A DNA stretch of 64,000 bases from Anaerolineae bacterium UTCFX1 (GCA_002050275.1 MWTB01000017.1:43279-107278); one strand, 5' to 3'; shown: positions 8,858-16,700, counted from the stretch's first letter. Translations and numbers: made by a program. The notes: generated from the letters alone by a model not told the origin.

Positions 8858-9546
8858 TGGATAAATTTGTGTGGAAGCTGGCGCGTCGCGCCATCGCGAT
8901 CCATGAAAAATTAATCGAATTCTACGGCGAACCGATTTGGCATGATCCGATGCCGCCAGTGCACGAGTTGGTTTGCACCATCCTATCGCAGAACACGAAC
9001 GATAAGAATCGCGATCGCGCGTTCAATTTATTGCGCGATAAATTTCCTACGTGGGAAGAAGTGCGCGATGCGAAAATAGAAGAGGTGATCGAGGCGATTC
9101 GTCCCGCAGGATTGGCGAATCAAAAGGGCCCGCGCATTCAGCAGGCGTTGAAGTCCATCACGGAGGAACGCGGGGACATGGATCTGTCGTTTCTCAAAAA
9201 AATGCCTGTGGATGAAGCGCGGAATTGGCTGACTAAATTCAACGGCGTGGGACCGAAGACCGCCGCCATTGTGTTGTGTTTTTCATTGGGTATGCCCGCT
9301 TTCCCTGTGGATACGCACGTCTACCGTGTGACGGGACGCATCGGACTCCGTCCTGAGAAGATGACCGTTGAGCAGGCGCATCCGCATTTGGAATCCTTGT
9401 TCCCGCCTGAGACGTATTACGCCGCGCACTTGAACATCATCCGTTTGGGACGCGAAATCTGCACTGCGCGGAGGGCGATGTGTGAAATTTGTCCGATTGT
9501 GAAGTTGTGTGATTATGGAAGAAAGAGAATGGAGATTGGAGAATAG
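8857..9546 (+). CDS. Endonuclease III-like DNA glycosylase/AP lyase (HhH-GPD)
   Basis: 229 aa base-excision repair enzyme. The helix-hairpin-helix FNGVGPKTAA contains the lyase Lys (K134), VDTHV supplies the catalytic Asp (D152), and the C-terminal cysteines C202, C209, C212, C218 have the C-x6-C-x2-C-x5-C spacing of the [4Fe-4S] cluster. It removes damaged pyrimidines and nicks the abasic site. Nth and the thermophile-type Nth-like proteins both fit, so the exact damage spectrum is not assigned. Start overlaps the previous stop by one base (TAATG). Confidence 0.9.
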   Translation: MDKFVWKLARRAIAIHEKLIEFYGEPIWHDPMPPVHELVCTILSQNTNDKNRDRAFNLLRDKFPTWEEVRDAKIEEVIEAIRPAGLANQKGPRIQQALKSITEERGDMDLSFLKKMPVDEARNWLTKFNGVGPKTAAIVLCFSLGMPAFPVDTHVYRVTGRIGLRPEKMTVEQAHPHLESLFPPETYYAAHLNIIRLGREICTARRAMCEICPIVKLCDYGRKRMEIGE

Positions 9547-9600
9547 AGCATAGTTCTAGCGCTGCTTTCTACTTATCTCCTCATCTATTCATCTACCCTT

Positions 9601-9930
9601 TTACCTATTATCTCCATCCCCTTGAATCTTTCCCCGTTCCAATCTATCCAACAATTTAGCGATATTCGCCTCGGCGATCTCATCCAGTGACAACTCCAAC
9701 TCGGTGGCGACTTGCGAGATGTACCACAACACGTCGCCGAGTTCGGCTTTGAGCGCCTCGCGTGTCTCTGCGCTAATCTCGCCGTCCTTGTCGCGGAACA
9801 CCTTCTTGATCTTGCCTGCCACTTCCCCCGCCTCGTTGACGAGTCCCAGCGTGGGGTAGATCACTCCATGCCCGATGACAGGGTATTTTGCCGTAGCGCG
9901 TGATTTGGTTTGGTAGTCGGTGAAGTTCAT
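9601..9930 (-). CDS. MazG-like nucleoside triphosphate pyrophosphohydrolase
   Basis: 109 aa, one all-alpha NTP-PPase domain. EAGEVAGKIKK supplies the first E-x2-E metal site and ELGDVLWYISQ the E-x2-D site typical of MazG. It would hydrolyse (d)NTPs to NMP and pyrophosphate, removing aberrant nucleotides. A start 21 nt upstream is possible, but the ATG at 9930 has AGGAAA at a suitable distance and gives MNFTDYQ, the usual family start. It lies 13 nt downstream of higA on the same strand, so it may be read through from the toxin-antitoxin promoter. Confidence 0.85.
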   Translation of the reverse strand: MNFTDYQTKSRATAKYPVIGHGVIYPTLGLVNEAGEVAGKIKKVFRDKDGEISAETREALKAELGDVLWYISQVATELELSLDEIAEANIAKLLDRLERGKIQGDGDNR

Positions 9931-9943
9931 AAAGTGTTTTTTC

Positions 9944-10342
9944 CTAAACAAACGCCGCTGGCGAGACCTTGAATTTCTTTGCCAACCCGCGTATCTGCCG
10001 AAGATTCAATTCACGTTTGCCATTCAGGATTTCTGACACCACACCTTGTGAACCTACTTCAGGCAAATCTGATTGGGTTATACCATTTTCCTCCATGAGG
10101 AAGCGTAATATATCCGCGCCCGAAGATTCGGGAATTGGGTAATGCTCTTCTTCATAGGCGTGGATAAGCGTGCCAAGCGTGTCAAGAAGGCTGTAGAGTG
10201 GATGTTTTTCGTTCGTGCCGATTTCGTCGAGCAGTTCGTTCATGCGTTTTACTGCGGTGTTGTACTCGCGCTCGTTGCGAACAGTAAGCAGAGGAGCGAT
10301 GTTCGTCCAGTAAGTCTGGATTTGATCGTTTACAAGTGTCAT
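9944..10342 (-). CDS. higA: HigA-type antitoxin, XRE helix-turn-helix
   Basis: 132 aa. The C-terminal half is a Cro/CI-type HTH (GITQSDLPEVGSQGVVSEI, then NLRQIRGLAKKFKVSP). The N-terminal half is the helical extension with AYEEEHYPIP that marks HigA partners of HigB2-like toxins. It neutralises the toxin gene product just upstream and represses the operon. The ATG at 10342 overlaps the toxin stop as ATGA; another ATG 9 nt earlier is possible. The toxin-first gene order is the usual higBA order. Confidence 0.88.
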   Translation of the reverse strand: MTLVNDQIQTYWTNIAPLLTVRNEREYNTAVKRMNELLDEIGTNEKHPLYSLLDTLGTLIHAYEEEHYPIPESSGADILRFLMEENGITQSDLPEVGSQGVVSEILNGKRELNLRQIRGLAKKFKVSPAAFV

Positions 10343-10626
10343 TTCTTCCAATCTCCTCGGTCATATTCTGTATGCGTTAGAACATGCCGAATGTAAACCT
10401 TGCCTCGGTTGAAGTGAATAGAAGCGATCAACCGATATTTGTTCCCACCAACATTGAAAACAATCCATTCTTGCACTTTGTCTGCTGATGGGAATGCTCT
10501 TCTCAATTCGGCAAAACTTTGAAACTCGGTAGTTTCTACAACTTTGAACCATCGGACAAACGCGGTCTTGCTGTCAGGATGCTTTTCCCAGAATTGGATC
10601 AATGCCTTGCGGGAGATGACATGCAT
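10339..10626 (-). CDS. higB: HigB-family mRNA interferase toxin
   Basis: 95 aa RelE/HigB-like toxin of the PF09907 type. WIVFNVGGNKYRLIASIHF and RGKVYIRHVLTHTEYDR match the conserved core in which a His and a Tyr/Asp near the end act on ribosome-bound mRNA. Full length. It precedes higA with a 4-nt overlap and follows a perfect palindrome at 10637-10653 that is likely the operator. Confidence 0.88.
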   Translation of the reverse strand: MHVISRKALIQFWEKHPDSKTAFVRWFKVVETTEFQSFAELRRAFPSADKVQEWIVFNVGGNKYRLIASIHFNRGKVYIRHVLTHTEYDRGDWKK

Positions 10627-10636
10627 GCCGAGAGTT

Positions 10637-10653
10637 TATCTCAAAATGAGATA
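10637..10653. promoter_or_regulatory. Palindromic operator upstream of higBA
   Basis: TATCTCA-AAA-TGAGATA is a perfect 7-3-7 inverted repeat lying 10 nt upstream of the higB start codon. The position and symmetry fit binding of a HigA dimer for autoregulation. Confidence 0.6.
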
Positions 10654-10679
10654 TTCTGCAAGTCCCCAAATTTTGCAAT

Positions 10680-11702
10680 CTACCGAAATTCTTCTACCAG
10701 CCCTTTCCACCACTCATCCCTCTCCCCCGCCGCAAAGGGACTGTACAGAGTCAGCCGATCCGCGATCCCCTCATAGCGCTTCTTCAATTCGCTTGCCAAC
10801 TTGCTTTCATCCGTCACCAAACAAAACTCGCTCAGCATCTCATCCGTGATGAGCATCGGCATCTCAGCCCATTCGCCCTTCGCCGCGTGCGCGGACAGTG
10901 TCTCCGCGACGCCGCTCCAGCCGTGCAAATCCATCACGGGGCGGTAGGACGGCGTCGAGGCATAGAACGAGATCTGCGCCCGCGCGAAGTTCATCTCTTC
11001 AGGAGTCGTCGCAACGAACGCAGTCACCGAAACCGACACATCTTTCCTCTCTTCGACGTTGCTCAGAGCAAGCTTTCTTCCTCCTTTGTTCGCGCCTTCC
11101 TCAATCGCAGGCAGCATCACCTCTTTCAAATAGCGCGGACTATGAAACGGATGCACATGGAATCCCTCGCAAATTTCTCCCGCAAGTTTGGCAAGACCAG
11201 TGTTGACGCCAGCAATATAAATCGGAATATTTGGATGTTCAATCGCTCCTGCATTGAAGAAAGGGGACATGAGAGTTATCTTGTAATACTCCCCGCGAAA
11301 ATTCAACTTCGTCCCGTTCTGCCAGCAATCCCAAAACGCGCGGATGACTTCGATCTGCTCGCGCAATTTCTTTACAGGCGATTCGGGCCACGGCTGACCG
11401 AACCTCCGCTCGACGTGCGCTTTGACCTGAGTCCCAAGCCCCAAGATGAATCGTCCGCCCGATTGCGCGGCTAAGTCCCAGGCGGTGTAGGCGAGGTTGG
11501 CGGGAGAACGCGCGAAGGAAACTGCGATAGCCGTCCCGAAGTGAAGACGCGTTGTATGATCGGCGATCAACGCGCAGGGCAGAAACGGATCGTGTTGAGT
11601 CTCCTGAGTCCACAGCGCGTCGAATCCAATTTCCTCCGCGGCTTTCGCGATCGCGGGAACGTCTTTCAATCCAGTTGGGGGAAGTGCAGCATCGAATTTC
11701 AT
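10680..11702 (-). CDS. F420-dependent LLM-class oxidoreductase
   Basis: 340 aa TIM-barrel flavin/F420 enzyme of the luciferase-like monooxygenase class. MKFDAALPPTGLKDVPAIAK, GFDALWTQETQHDPF, and FILGLGTQVKAHVERRFGQ match the subgroup described as TIGR03617-like F420-dependent oxidoreductases. These transfer hydride between F420 and an unknown substrate. In the middle a LALSNVEERK stretch is encoded by a copy of a CTGAGCAANGTCGAAG repeat word. A second F420-type protein lies at 51463. No F420 biosynthesis gene is in the window. Confidence 0.82.
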   Translation of the reverse strand: MKFDAALPPTGLKDVPAIAKAAEEIGFDALWTQETQHDPFLPCALIADHTTRLHFGTAIAVSFARSPANLAYTAWDLAAQSGGRFILGLGTQVKAHVERRFGQPWPESPVKKLREQIEVIRAFWDCWQNGTKLNFRGEYYKITLMSPFFNAGAIEHPNIPIYIAGVNTGLAKLAGEICEGFHVHPFHSPRYLKEVMLPAIEEGANKGGRKLALSNVEERKDVSVSVTAFVATTPEEMNFARAQISFYASTPSYRPVMDLHGWSGVAETLSAHAAKGEWAEMPMLITDEMLSEFCLVTDESKLASELKKRYEGIADRLTLYSPFAAGERDEWWKGLVEEFR

Positions 11703-11782
11703 AAAATCTTTTTACCGCGAAGCACGCGAAGACCGCAAAGAAAATCTTTAAAAAATCTTCGCGCACTTAGCGCTCTTAGCGG
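11703..11782. repeat. CCGCGAAG-type intergenic repeat
   Basis: The spacer holds ACCGCGAAGCACGCGAAG facing CTTCGCGCACTTAGCGCTC and AGCGGTTAA, an imperfect inverted arrangement. The same words recur at 44678-44746. It may act as a transcript-end hairpin for the M42 peptidase gene. Confidence 0.6.
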
Positions 11783-12823
11783 TTAATCTAAAAGATACGC
11801 CAGAATCCAATTCGTCGTCGCGTTCAATCCGTCCATGTGCGCGCGCTCGTAATTGTGCGACGCGTCAATGCCAGGCCCGATCAACGCCAGCGCCACATCG
11901 CCGCCCGCGCGCCAGAACGCTTCGCCGTCCGAACCATAGAACGGATACACATCGGTCTTATACGGAATTTTATATTTCTCCGCCAACGCGCGCATCTTTT
12001 TATTCAAGCCCTCGTGATACACGCCGCCGCTGTCTTTGATGCACAACGTCGCGCTGAACTCATCCGATTCCTGCCCCGCGCCGACGACCGCCATATCCAC
12101 CGTGACCAACTCCGCCACATCTGATGGGATTCCCGCCGACGCGCCGTGCCCCACCTCCTCATAATTGGAGATGTGGAAGTACACGCTTCTTTTCGGACTT
12201 CGGCCTGATTCGGCTAGCGACTTGATCGCCGCTACAAGATTCGCCACACACGCCTTGTCGTCGAGAAACCGCGAGCGGATGAATCCGTTCGTCACCTCAA
12301 CGCGCGGATCGAACGCCACGCAATCGCCGACGTTGATTCCCAACTCGCGCGTTTCTTTTTTGGATGTTGTGCGCGCGTCGAGTCTCACTTCCATATGATC
12401 TTCGTTGCGCGGAGTATCTGTCGGTCCAAAGATATGGCCCGACGCATTGTCAATCAACACCGAGCCGCGAATCTTCTCGCCCTTCGACGTGAACACCCAC
12501 ACGCCTTCCGTTTCGATCGTGGACCACTGCACCCCGCCAATGCGACTCAACTTGAGCCTGCCGCTAGATTTAATTTCCTTCACCACCGCGCCGAGCGTAT
12601 CCACATGCGCGGTCAACGCGACAGGCGGCAGGTCACTTTCTACTTTCCACTTCGCCACCAACGCCCCTTTGCGAGTTTTCGACAATTCCAACTGCTTGAA
12701 TTGCGACAACTCTTTTTCGACGAACGCAATCGCAGGCTCGGCGAACCCAGTGGGCGAGGGGATGTTGAGCAGATCAACGAGAAATTTGGTGAAGTGGTTT
12801 GTGTCAATGGGTGGGAGTGACAT
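11783..12823 (-). CDS. M42-family metallopeptidase (glutamyl-aminopeptidase/endoglucanase-like)
   Basis: 346 aa. Zinc ligands and catalytic residues appear in order: AHVDTLG (about 73), LDDKAC (about 187), YEEVGHG (about 220), VDMA, and SHNYERAH near the C-terminus. M42 enzymes are cytosolic, oligomeric aminopeptidases. The sequence resembles the subgroup associated with NAGGN osmoprotectant loci, but no such synthesis genes are here, so that link is not claimed. Eleven nt separate it from the Mrr-like gene upstream on the same strand. Confidence 0.82.
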   Translation of the reverse strand: MSLPPIDTNHFTKFLVDLLNIPSPTGFAEPAIAFVEKELSQFKQLELSKTRKGALVAKWKVESDLPPVALTAHVDTLGAVVKEIKSSGRLKLSRIGGVQWSTIETEGVWVFTSKGEKIRGSVLIDNASGHIFGPTDTPRNEDHMEVRLDARTTSKKETRELGINVGDCVAFDPRVEVTNGFIRSRFLDDKACVANLVAAIKSLAESGRSPKRSVYFHISNYEEVGHGASAGIPSDVAELVTVDMAVVGAGQESDEFSATLCIKDSGGVYHEGLNKKMRALAEKYKIPYKTDVYPFYGSDGEAFWRAGGDVALALIGPGIDASHNYERAHMDGLNATTNWILAYLLD

Positions 12824-12833
12824 TAGATTTTCC

Positions 12834-13739
12834 TTATATACTGAAATAATCAGAATCTATCCTTTTCAATTTGTATGTGGTTACTTCATTGACGCCAATG
12901 TTGTAATCCATCATTAATTCTGCAAGCCTTTTTCCGTCAATCAATATGACTTTTGTGTCAATATCAGAAGCGTATCTGACCGCATCTGAAGAAAACGAGG
13001 ATGTTGTAATAAAAATACCTTTTCTGGCGCGTTTTCCAGCCAACGCGCCAACAAATTTTTGGATCTCTGGTCTCCCGACATTGTTCGCCCACTTTTTTGC
13101 TTGAATATAAATGGTGTCGAGTCCTAGTCTGTCTTCGTCAATTATCCCATCAATCCCTTCATCGCCTGTTTGACCTACTGCTCGAGCAGCATCACGTCGC
13201 GAACCGCCATATCCCATCGCAACCAATAATTCAACAACTAATCGTTCAAAAAAGGCTGGCGAGCAACTCATAACATTTTCAAGGACTTCTAAAGCAAGAT
13301 TATCCCGTATCTCTTGGTAAGCGCCGTCAAGAATTTCCTCAGGCGTACTTTCTTCTGTGTTTTCTTCTTTCTGCTCACCCTTGTCTTTTTCGTTCTCTTT
13401 TGACTTGAATTCAATATATTCAGGGAACCTTTTCAAATAATTCATGTCAATACGGTCTGGATTACTTTTTAATACTTCTTTTCCCCGTTCAGTAATTTTG
13501 TAGAACGAGCGGCGAGGCATTTCAAGTAACTTTGATTTGATTAAGTATGTTCGAGCCCAGCCAACTCGATTGTAAAATCTTGTTTGCTTTCCGCTTGGCA
13601 GCAGCTCATTCAACTCATCGTCGCTTAAATTGAAACACTCAGCGAGCCTTTCAAGAAATTCTTGTCCAGAGTGTTCCTGACCATCCTCTGCAATTTTCAA
13701 GAGCGGAAGCATTATTGATTGAAAATCTGGTACCGCCAT
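12834..13739 (-). CDS. Mrr-type restriction endonuclease
   Basis: 301 aa. Residues 1-90 form the Mrr N-terminal winged helix (LLKIAEDGQEHS ... RVGWARTYLIKSKLLE ... YKITERGKEVL). A charged linker rich in Glu/Lys follows, then a PD-(D/E)xK nuclease domain: FFERLVVELLVAMGYGG, GDEGIDGIIDED and TIYIQAKKW provide the catalytic D ... Q-x-K. The end is KGIFITTSSFSSDAVRYA ... VILIDGKRLAELM, all typical of Mrr. Such enzymes cut modified DNA and need no dedicated methylase. Its neighbours are TA-like and housekeeping genes, so a small defence patch is possible but not proven. Confidence 0.88.
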   Translation of the reverse strand: MAVPDFQSIMLPLLKIAEDGQEHSGQEFLERLAECFNLSDDELNELLPSGKQTRFYNRVGWARTYLIKSKLLEMPRRSFYKITERGKEVLKSNPDRIDMNYLKRFPEYIEFKSKENEKDKGEQKEENTEESTPEEILDGAYQEIRDNLALEVLENVMSCSPAFFERLVVELLVAMGYGGSRRDAARAVGQTGDEGIDGIIDEDRLGLDTIYIQAKKWANNVGRPEIQKFVGALAGKRARKGIFITTSSFSSDAVRYASDIDTKVILIDGKRLAELMMDYNIGVNEVTTYKLKRIDSDYFSI

Positions 13740-13762
13740 CTTTCCTCCAAAACTTTACACCG

Positions 13763-13948
13763 TTATTGGGCGTTATTTATTATTCGAACACGATAGGTTT
13801 CATCTTCAAAATGAACACGAACCGCCTCTTTTGCGGCTTCTTTCAGTCCTTCCCATGTATCTGCTTCAGTGAAAATGGATTCTCCGAGGGCGCGGGCGAT
13901 AAACCCGTCTCCGAACGCTTCCTCAACGATAAAAGGGATTTTCTTCAT
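13763..13948 (-). CDS. HicB-like small protein, orphan
   Basis: 61 aa. MKKIPFIVEEAFGDGFIARALG ... FTEADTWEGLKEAAKEAVRVHF has the beta-strand then helix layout of the HicB antitoxin N-domain. The C-terminal DNA-binding domain of full HicB is missing, and no HicA-like ORF is next to it. Its ATG overlaps the thioesterase stop as ATGA, so it is co-translated with that gene. Proteins like this are often labelled 2-oxoisovalerate dehydrogenase in databases, a label the sequence does not support. Confidence 0.65.
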   Translation of the reverse strand: MKKIPFIVEEAFGDGFIARALGESIFTEADTWEGLKEAAKEAVRVHFEDETYRVRIINNAQ

Positions 13949-14385
13949 GGCGTACCCTCTTCCTGTTTCAAACCTTCAAACTCAACAATCTTCTCCCTCC
14001 ACTCCTGTGGAATGGGAATCGTCTTCTCAGCACGATAATCATACGTCACCATCACCACTTCCCCTTTGGCTAATTCCTTGCCTGTGTCCGCATCCACAAT
14101 ATTTTGTTCGCATATAATAGATTTATTCCCTAACTTTGACACGCGCGCGCCGACCTTGATGTTCTGTCCAAAATAAACAGGCTCATGATATGCAATGTGA
14201 GCATCCGCCAGAATCACGCCGATCTCCATAAAGGATTGGTCTTTCGTGAACAATCCCAGCTCGACCAAGTAAGCGATCCGTGCCTGCTCGAAATAGGTGA
14301 GATATTTTGCGTTGTTGACGTGTCCTTGCGGATCTAAATCTCCGTAGCGGACTTCGACTGGGTGGTAAAAGTGAAAATCGCTCAT
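13945..14385 (-). CDS. Acyl-CoA thioesterase, 4HBT hotdog family
   Basis: 146 aa single hotdog fold. The signature VRYGDLDPQGHVNNAKYLTY contains the catalytic Asp and the His-Asn pair, and EQAR follows, as in YbgC/FadM-like thioesterases. It hydrolyses acyl-CoA or aryl-CoA in the cytoplasm; chain preference is not evident. The ATG lies 6 nt after TATAAT on the minus strand, so it is predicted leaderless and heads a minus-strand run that includes the HicB-like and Mrr genes. Confidence 0.88.
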   Translation of the reverse strand: MSDFHFYHPVEVRYGDLDPQGHVNNAKYLTYFEQARIAYLVELGLFTKDQSFMEIGVILADAHIAYHEPVYFGQNIKVGARVSKLGNKSIICEQNIVDADTGKELAKGEVVMVTYDYRAEKTIPIPQEWREKIVEFEGLKQEEGTP

Positions 14386-14391
14386 AGAATG

Positions 14392-14397
14392 ATTATA
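14392..14397 (-). promoter_or_regulatory. -10 box (TATAAT) for the thioesterase operon, leaderless
   Basis: On the minus strand TATAAT, six nucleotides (CATTCT), then ATG. No ribosome-binding site can fit. Confidence 0.55.
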
Positions 14398-14426
14398 CTC
14401 CCGCTAAGAAATTAGAAAATTTGTGC

Positions 14427-14432
14427 TATACT
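14427..14432 (+). promoter_or_regulatory. -10 box (TATACT) for the split Cas4-like gene
   Basis: TATACT is followed after 6 nt by a GTG codon at 14439, matching the leaderless layout seen elsewhere in the window. It is back-to-back with the thioesterase promoter. Confidence 0.45.
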
Positions 14433-14438
14433 TCTGTC

Positions 14439-14675
14439 GTGGCTATCATCCGCTCTTCAGATATTGGAACGTATCTCTACTGCCGCCGCGCGTGGTGGTA
14501 TAAAAAACAGGGAGTCGAATCCGAGAACCAAGCCGAAATGGCGACGGGAACCGAACTTCACCGCCAACACGGGCGCAAAATCTTCGCCTCTACCCTTGCG
14601 CGGACGGTTGGGTTAATCCTTCTCATGCTTGCATTAATTTTGCTTGCCTCCTACTGCACCGCAAGAATTCTCTAA
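14439..14675 (+). CDS. N-terminal part of a Cas4/Dna2-like nuclease, membrane-anchored
   Basis: 78 aa from a GTG start. IIRSSDIGTYLYCRRAWWYK matches the first motif of Cas4/Dna2-type nucleases, including the first Cys of the Fe-S cluster, and ATGTELHRQHGRK matches the following helix. The rest is one hydrophobic helix (VGLILLMLALILLASYC), then a stop. The nuclease core and last cysteines are in the next ORF. A TTG 18 nt upstream also starts this frame, but lies inside the -10 region. This is either half of a gene broken in a membrane hairpin or a naturally two-piece protein. Confidence 0.6.
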   Translation: MAIIRSSDIGTYLYCRRAWWYKKQGVESENQAEMATGTELHRQHGRKIFASTLARTVGLILLMLALILLASYCTARIL

Positions 14676-14720
14676 TTCCCACTCTCTACTCCTCTCATCT
14701 TCTAATCTTCTAATTTCCCC
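14676..14720. repeat. Pyrimidine-rich word repeat between the two Cas4-like parts
   Basis: The spacer consists of short related words (CTCATCTTCTAATCTTCTAA). It falls exactly between the two membrane helices of the split nuclease. Similar tracts lie at 9555-9612 and 21985-22035. Confidence 0.5.
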
Positions 14721-15236
14721 ATGCTCTACATCTCCCTCGCTCTCATCTTCCTCGCCATCCTCTTCTTCTGGCAATCTAATCGCCAGCGAAGCGAGGCAGG
14801 CTTGCCCGGCGGACGCGTTATCTACGCCGACACGGGTGGCTGGAATAAAGTGGAGAAGCCGCTGTTCTACGCCGCGTTGGAGTTGACAGGCAAGCCCGAT
14901 TATCTTGTTGAGCAAAACGGAAAAATTATTCCCATCGAAGTTAAGTCGAGCCGCGCGCCCGAAGCGCCATACGACTCGCACATCTATCAACTGGCATCGT
15001 ATTGTTTATTGGTCGAGAAAACGTATGGCAAACGCCCGCCGTACGGGATCATCCATTATGAAGACAAGAATTTTTCCGTGGAGTACACTCACGAGTTGGA
15101 ACAGTCCCTGTTGGAGTTGATCGTCGAAATGAAGCGCGATGGGATTAAGAGAGAAGTTGCGCGCTCGCACGAGCAGGCGTCTCGTTGTAAGCGATGCGGC
15201 TTTCGATCAGTTTGTGATCAATCATTGATTCGATAA
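14721..15236 (+). CDS. Cas4-like PD-(D/E)xK nuclease core with N-terminal membrane helix
   Basis: 171 aa. Begins with a TM helix (LYISLALIFLAILFFW). Then comes a PD-(D/E)xK core: GKPDYLVEQNGKIIPIEVKSS supplies Asp, Glu and Lys, and IYQLASYCLLVE the conserved Gln-Tyr motif. The end, CKRCGFRSVC, gives the three C-terminal cysteines of a Cas4-type [4Fe-4S] cluster. The fourth cysteine lies in the preceding ORF. There is no purine-rich ribosome site, because the upstream 45 nt are a pyrimidine-rich word repeat. No cas1, cas2 or CRISPR array is nearby, so it is not called a CRISPR gene. Confidence 0.72.
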   Translation: MLYISLALIFLAILFFWQSNRQRSEAGLPGGRVIYADTGGWNKVEKPLFYAALELTGKPDYLVEQNGKIIPIEVKSSRAPEAPYDSHIYQLASYCLLVEKTYGKRPPYGIIHYEDKNFSVEYTHELEQSLLELIVEMKRDGIKREVARSHEQASRCKRCGFRSVCDQSLIR

Positions 15237-15293
15237 AGCAGGTATATATAGATACGACTTTGCGCATCCGTGTACTTGTGCGCTTGTTTACTT

Positions 15294-15299
15294 TATAAT
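15294..15299 (+). promoter_or_regulatory. -10 box (TATAAT) for nadK, leaderless
   Basis: Perfect TATAAT, six nucleotides, then ATG at 15306; no ribosome site. Confidence 0.5.
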
Positions 15300-15305
15300 C
15301 GTCCT

Positions 15306-16169
15306 ATGTCCGAGCGATTTGTTCCTCAGCGTCCCGTTATTTGCGCGCATAAAGAAATGCCCGCAGCCGTAACTGAGGCGGAGGCGATGTCCGCATATTT
15401 AAAGGAAAAAGGCGTAGACGCGCCGTACGGGTTGATCTATGATGAATCTTTACGGGAACGCGTGCGCGGCGGCGAATTCGACGTGCTGGTCATCGCTGGC
15501 GGCGACGGGAGCGTTTTACGCGCGGGCCATCTTTGCGCTCCGAGCGGAGTTCCGATCCTCGGCGTGAATTTGGGGCGACTCGGTTTCCTCATCCAAGTGG
15601 ATCGTAAGGAGTGGCGTGAGTACTTTGATAAATTGCTCAATGGCGAGGCGTGGATCGAGAATCGTATGATGCTGCATGCTGAACATATCCGCGTGGGCGA
15701 GTCGTTGGGCGAGTGGCGCGCGTTGAATGAAGCGGTGGTTGGGCGCGGCGCCAATTTGCGTCCCGTGCGCCTGACCGCTTCTGTGGATGGAAGTTTGCTT
15801 ACTAGCTATCTTGCGGACGGACTCATCGCCTCAACCCCGACGGGTTCGACGGCTTATGCCCTTGCGGCAGGCGGTCCCATTTTGCCGCCTAAGTTGCGGA
15901 ATATTTTGCTCATGCCGATCGCGCCGCATCTTTCAGTGGATCGCGCTGTTGTGCTGGCGGAAGGCTCGACCGTGAGTGTGACGCCAAAAAGCGAAAACGC
16001 TGTGCTGAGCGTGGATGGGCAGGCGCCGATCAACTTAATGAAGGACGATCGCATTGACGTGCGCGCGGCGGAGATCAACGCGCAATTTGTTCGCTTCGGC
16101 GACCCAGGCTATTTTTATCACAATCTCACTATACATATGAACGAAAATTCTTTGGGAATGCCGCGATGA
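15306..16169 (+). CDS. nadK: NAD kinase
   Basis: 287 aa. Phosphorylates NAD to NADP in the cytoplasm. VIAGGDGSVLRA is the diagnostic GGDGS loop (about 68), DGLIASTPTGSTAYALAAGGPI is the second conserved block, and the LAEGSTVSVTP / VLSVDGQ strands follow. The frame is open 36 nt upstream, but MSERF was chosen because of the TATAAT just before it and the family N-terminus. Overlaps the next gene by 4 nt (ATGA), and recN follows, a common NadK-RecN neighbourhood. Confidence 0.93.
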   Translation: MSERFVPQRPVICAHKEMPAAVTEAEAMSAYLKEKGVDAPYGLIYDESLRERVRGGEFDVLVIAGGDGSVLRAGHLCAPSGVPILGVNLGRLGFLIQVDRKEWREYFDKLLNGEAWIENRMMLHAEHIRVGESLGEWRALNEAVVGRGANLRPVRLTASVDGSLLTSYLADGLIASTPTGSTAYALAAGGPILPPKLRNILLMPIAPHLSVDRAVVLAEGSTVSVTPKSENAVLSVDGQAPINLMKDDRIDVRAAEINAQFVRFGDPGYFYHNLTIHMNENSLGMPR

Positions 16170-16690
16170 CACAAGAGATTGAAACGCTCTACTGCTACCG
16201 CCATCCGAATCGCGCGACGACATTGCGCTGTAAGCGTTGCGAGCGACCCATCTGCGCAGCATGCGCGGTCAGCACGCCGACCGGCTATATGTGCGTTGAA
16301 TGCGTGCGCGAGCGGAAGAAATTATTCGACACGTCGGAATGGTACGATTATATTCTTGGTTTTATTGTGGCAGGCTTTCTCTCGGGAGTTGTTTCGTTTC
16401 TTGTCATTCTAGCCGGCAGCATCGGTTTTTTCGGTTGGGTTATCATCGTTATCGGCGCGCCGGCGGCGGGGGTGATCATTGCGGAAGGCGTTCGTTTGGT
16501 CACGCGAAAGAGACGCGCGCGCTCGTTGTTCATAACGATTGCCGTTGCCGTTGTCGTCGGCGCGATTCCCGTCCTCTTGTTTCAACTGATCGCATTCAAT
16601 ATTTTTGGCATCCTCTTTCAAGCGATCTATCTCGTGCTTGCTGTTCCTGTTGTGTACACTCGTCTTTCTGGAATCCAATTGTTCAGATAA
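16166..16690 (+). CDS. B-box-type zinc-finger membrane protein
   Basis: 174 aa. Residues about 8-48 hold a Cys/His cluster CYRHPNRATTLRCKRCERPI, then CAACAV and CVECVRER, resembling a B-box or double zinc ribbon that binds two Zn ions. Four hydrophobic segments fill the rest, with a basic loop RKRRAR between the second and third. The role is unknown; proteins with this layout are common in Chloroflexi and actinobacteria. It is translationally coupled to nadK and precedes recN by 10 nt, so it belongs to the same operon. Confidence 0.7.
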   Translation: MTQEIETLYCYRHPNRATTLRCKRCERPICAACAVSTPTGYMCVECVRERKKLFDTSEWYDYILGFIVAGFLSGVVSFLVILAGSIGFFGWVIIVIGAPAAGVIIAEGVRLVTRKRRARSLFITIAVAVVVGAIPVLLFQLIAFNIFGILFQAIYLVLAVPVVYTRLSGIQLFR

Positions 16691-16700
16691 CCTAAAACTT

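Noticed and set aside
10142..10396. Plus-strand ORF opposite higBA
   Set aside because: Antisense shadow of the toxin-antitoxin pair without signals.
11239..11766. Arg/Ser-rich minus-strand ORF over the LLM gene
   Set aside because: Alternative frame of a clear F420 oxidoreductase; biased composition typical of shadow frames.
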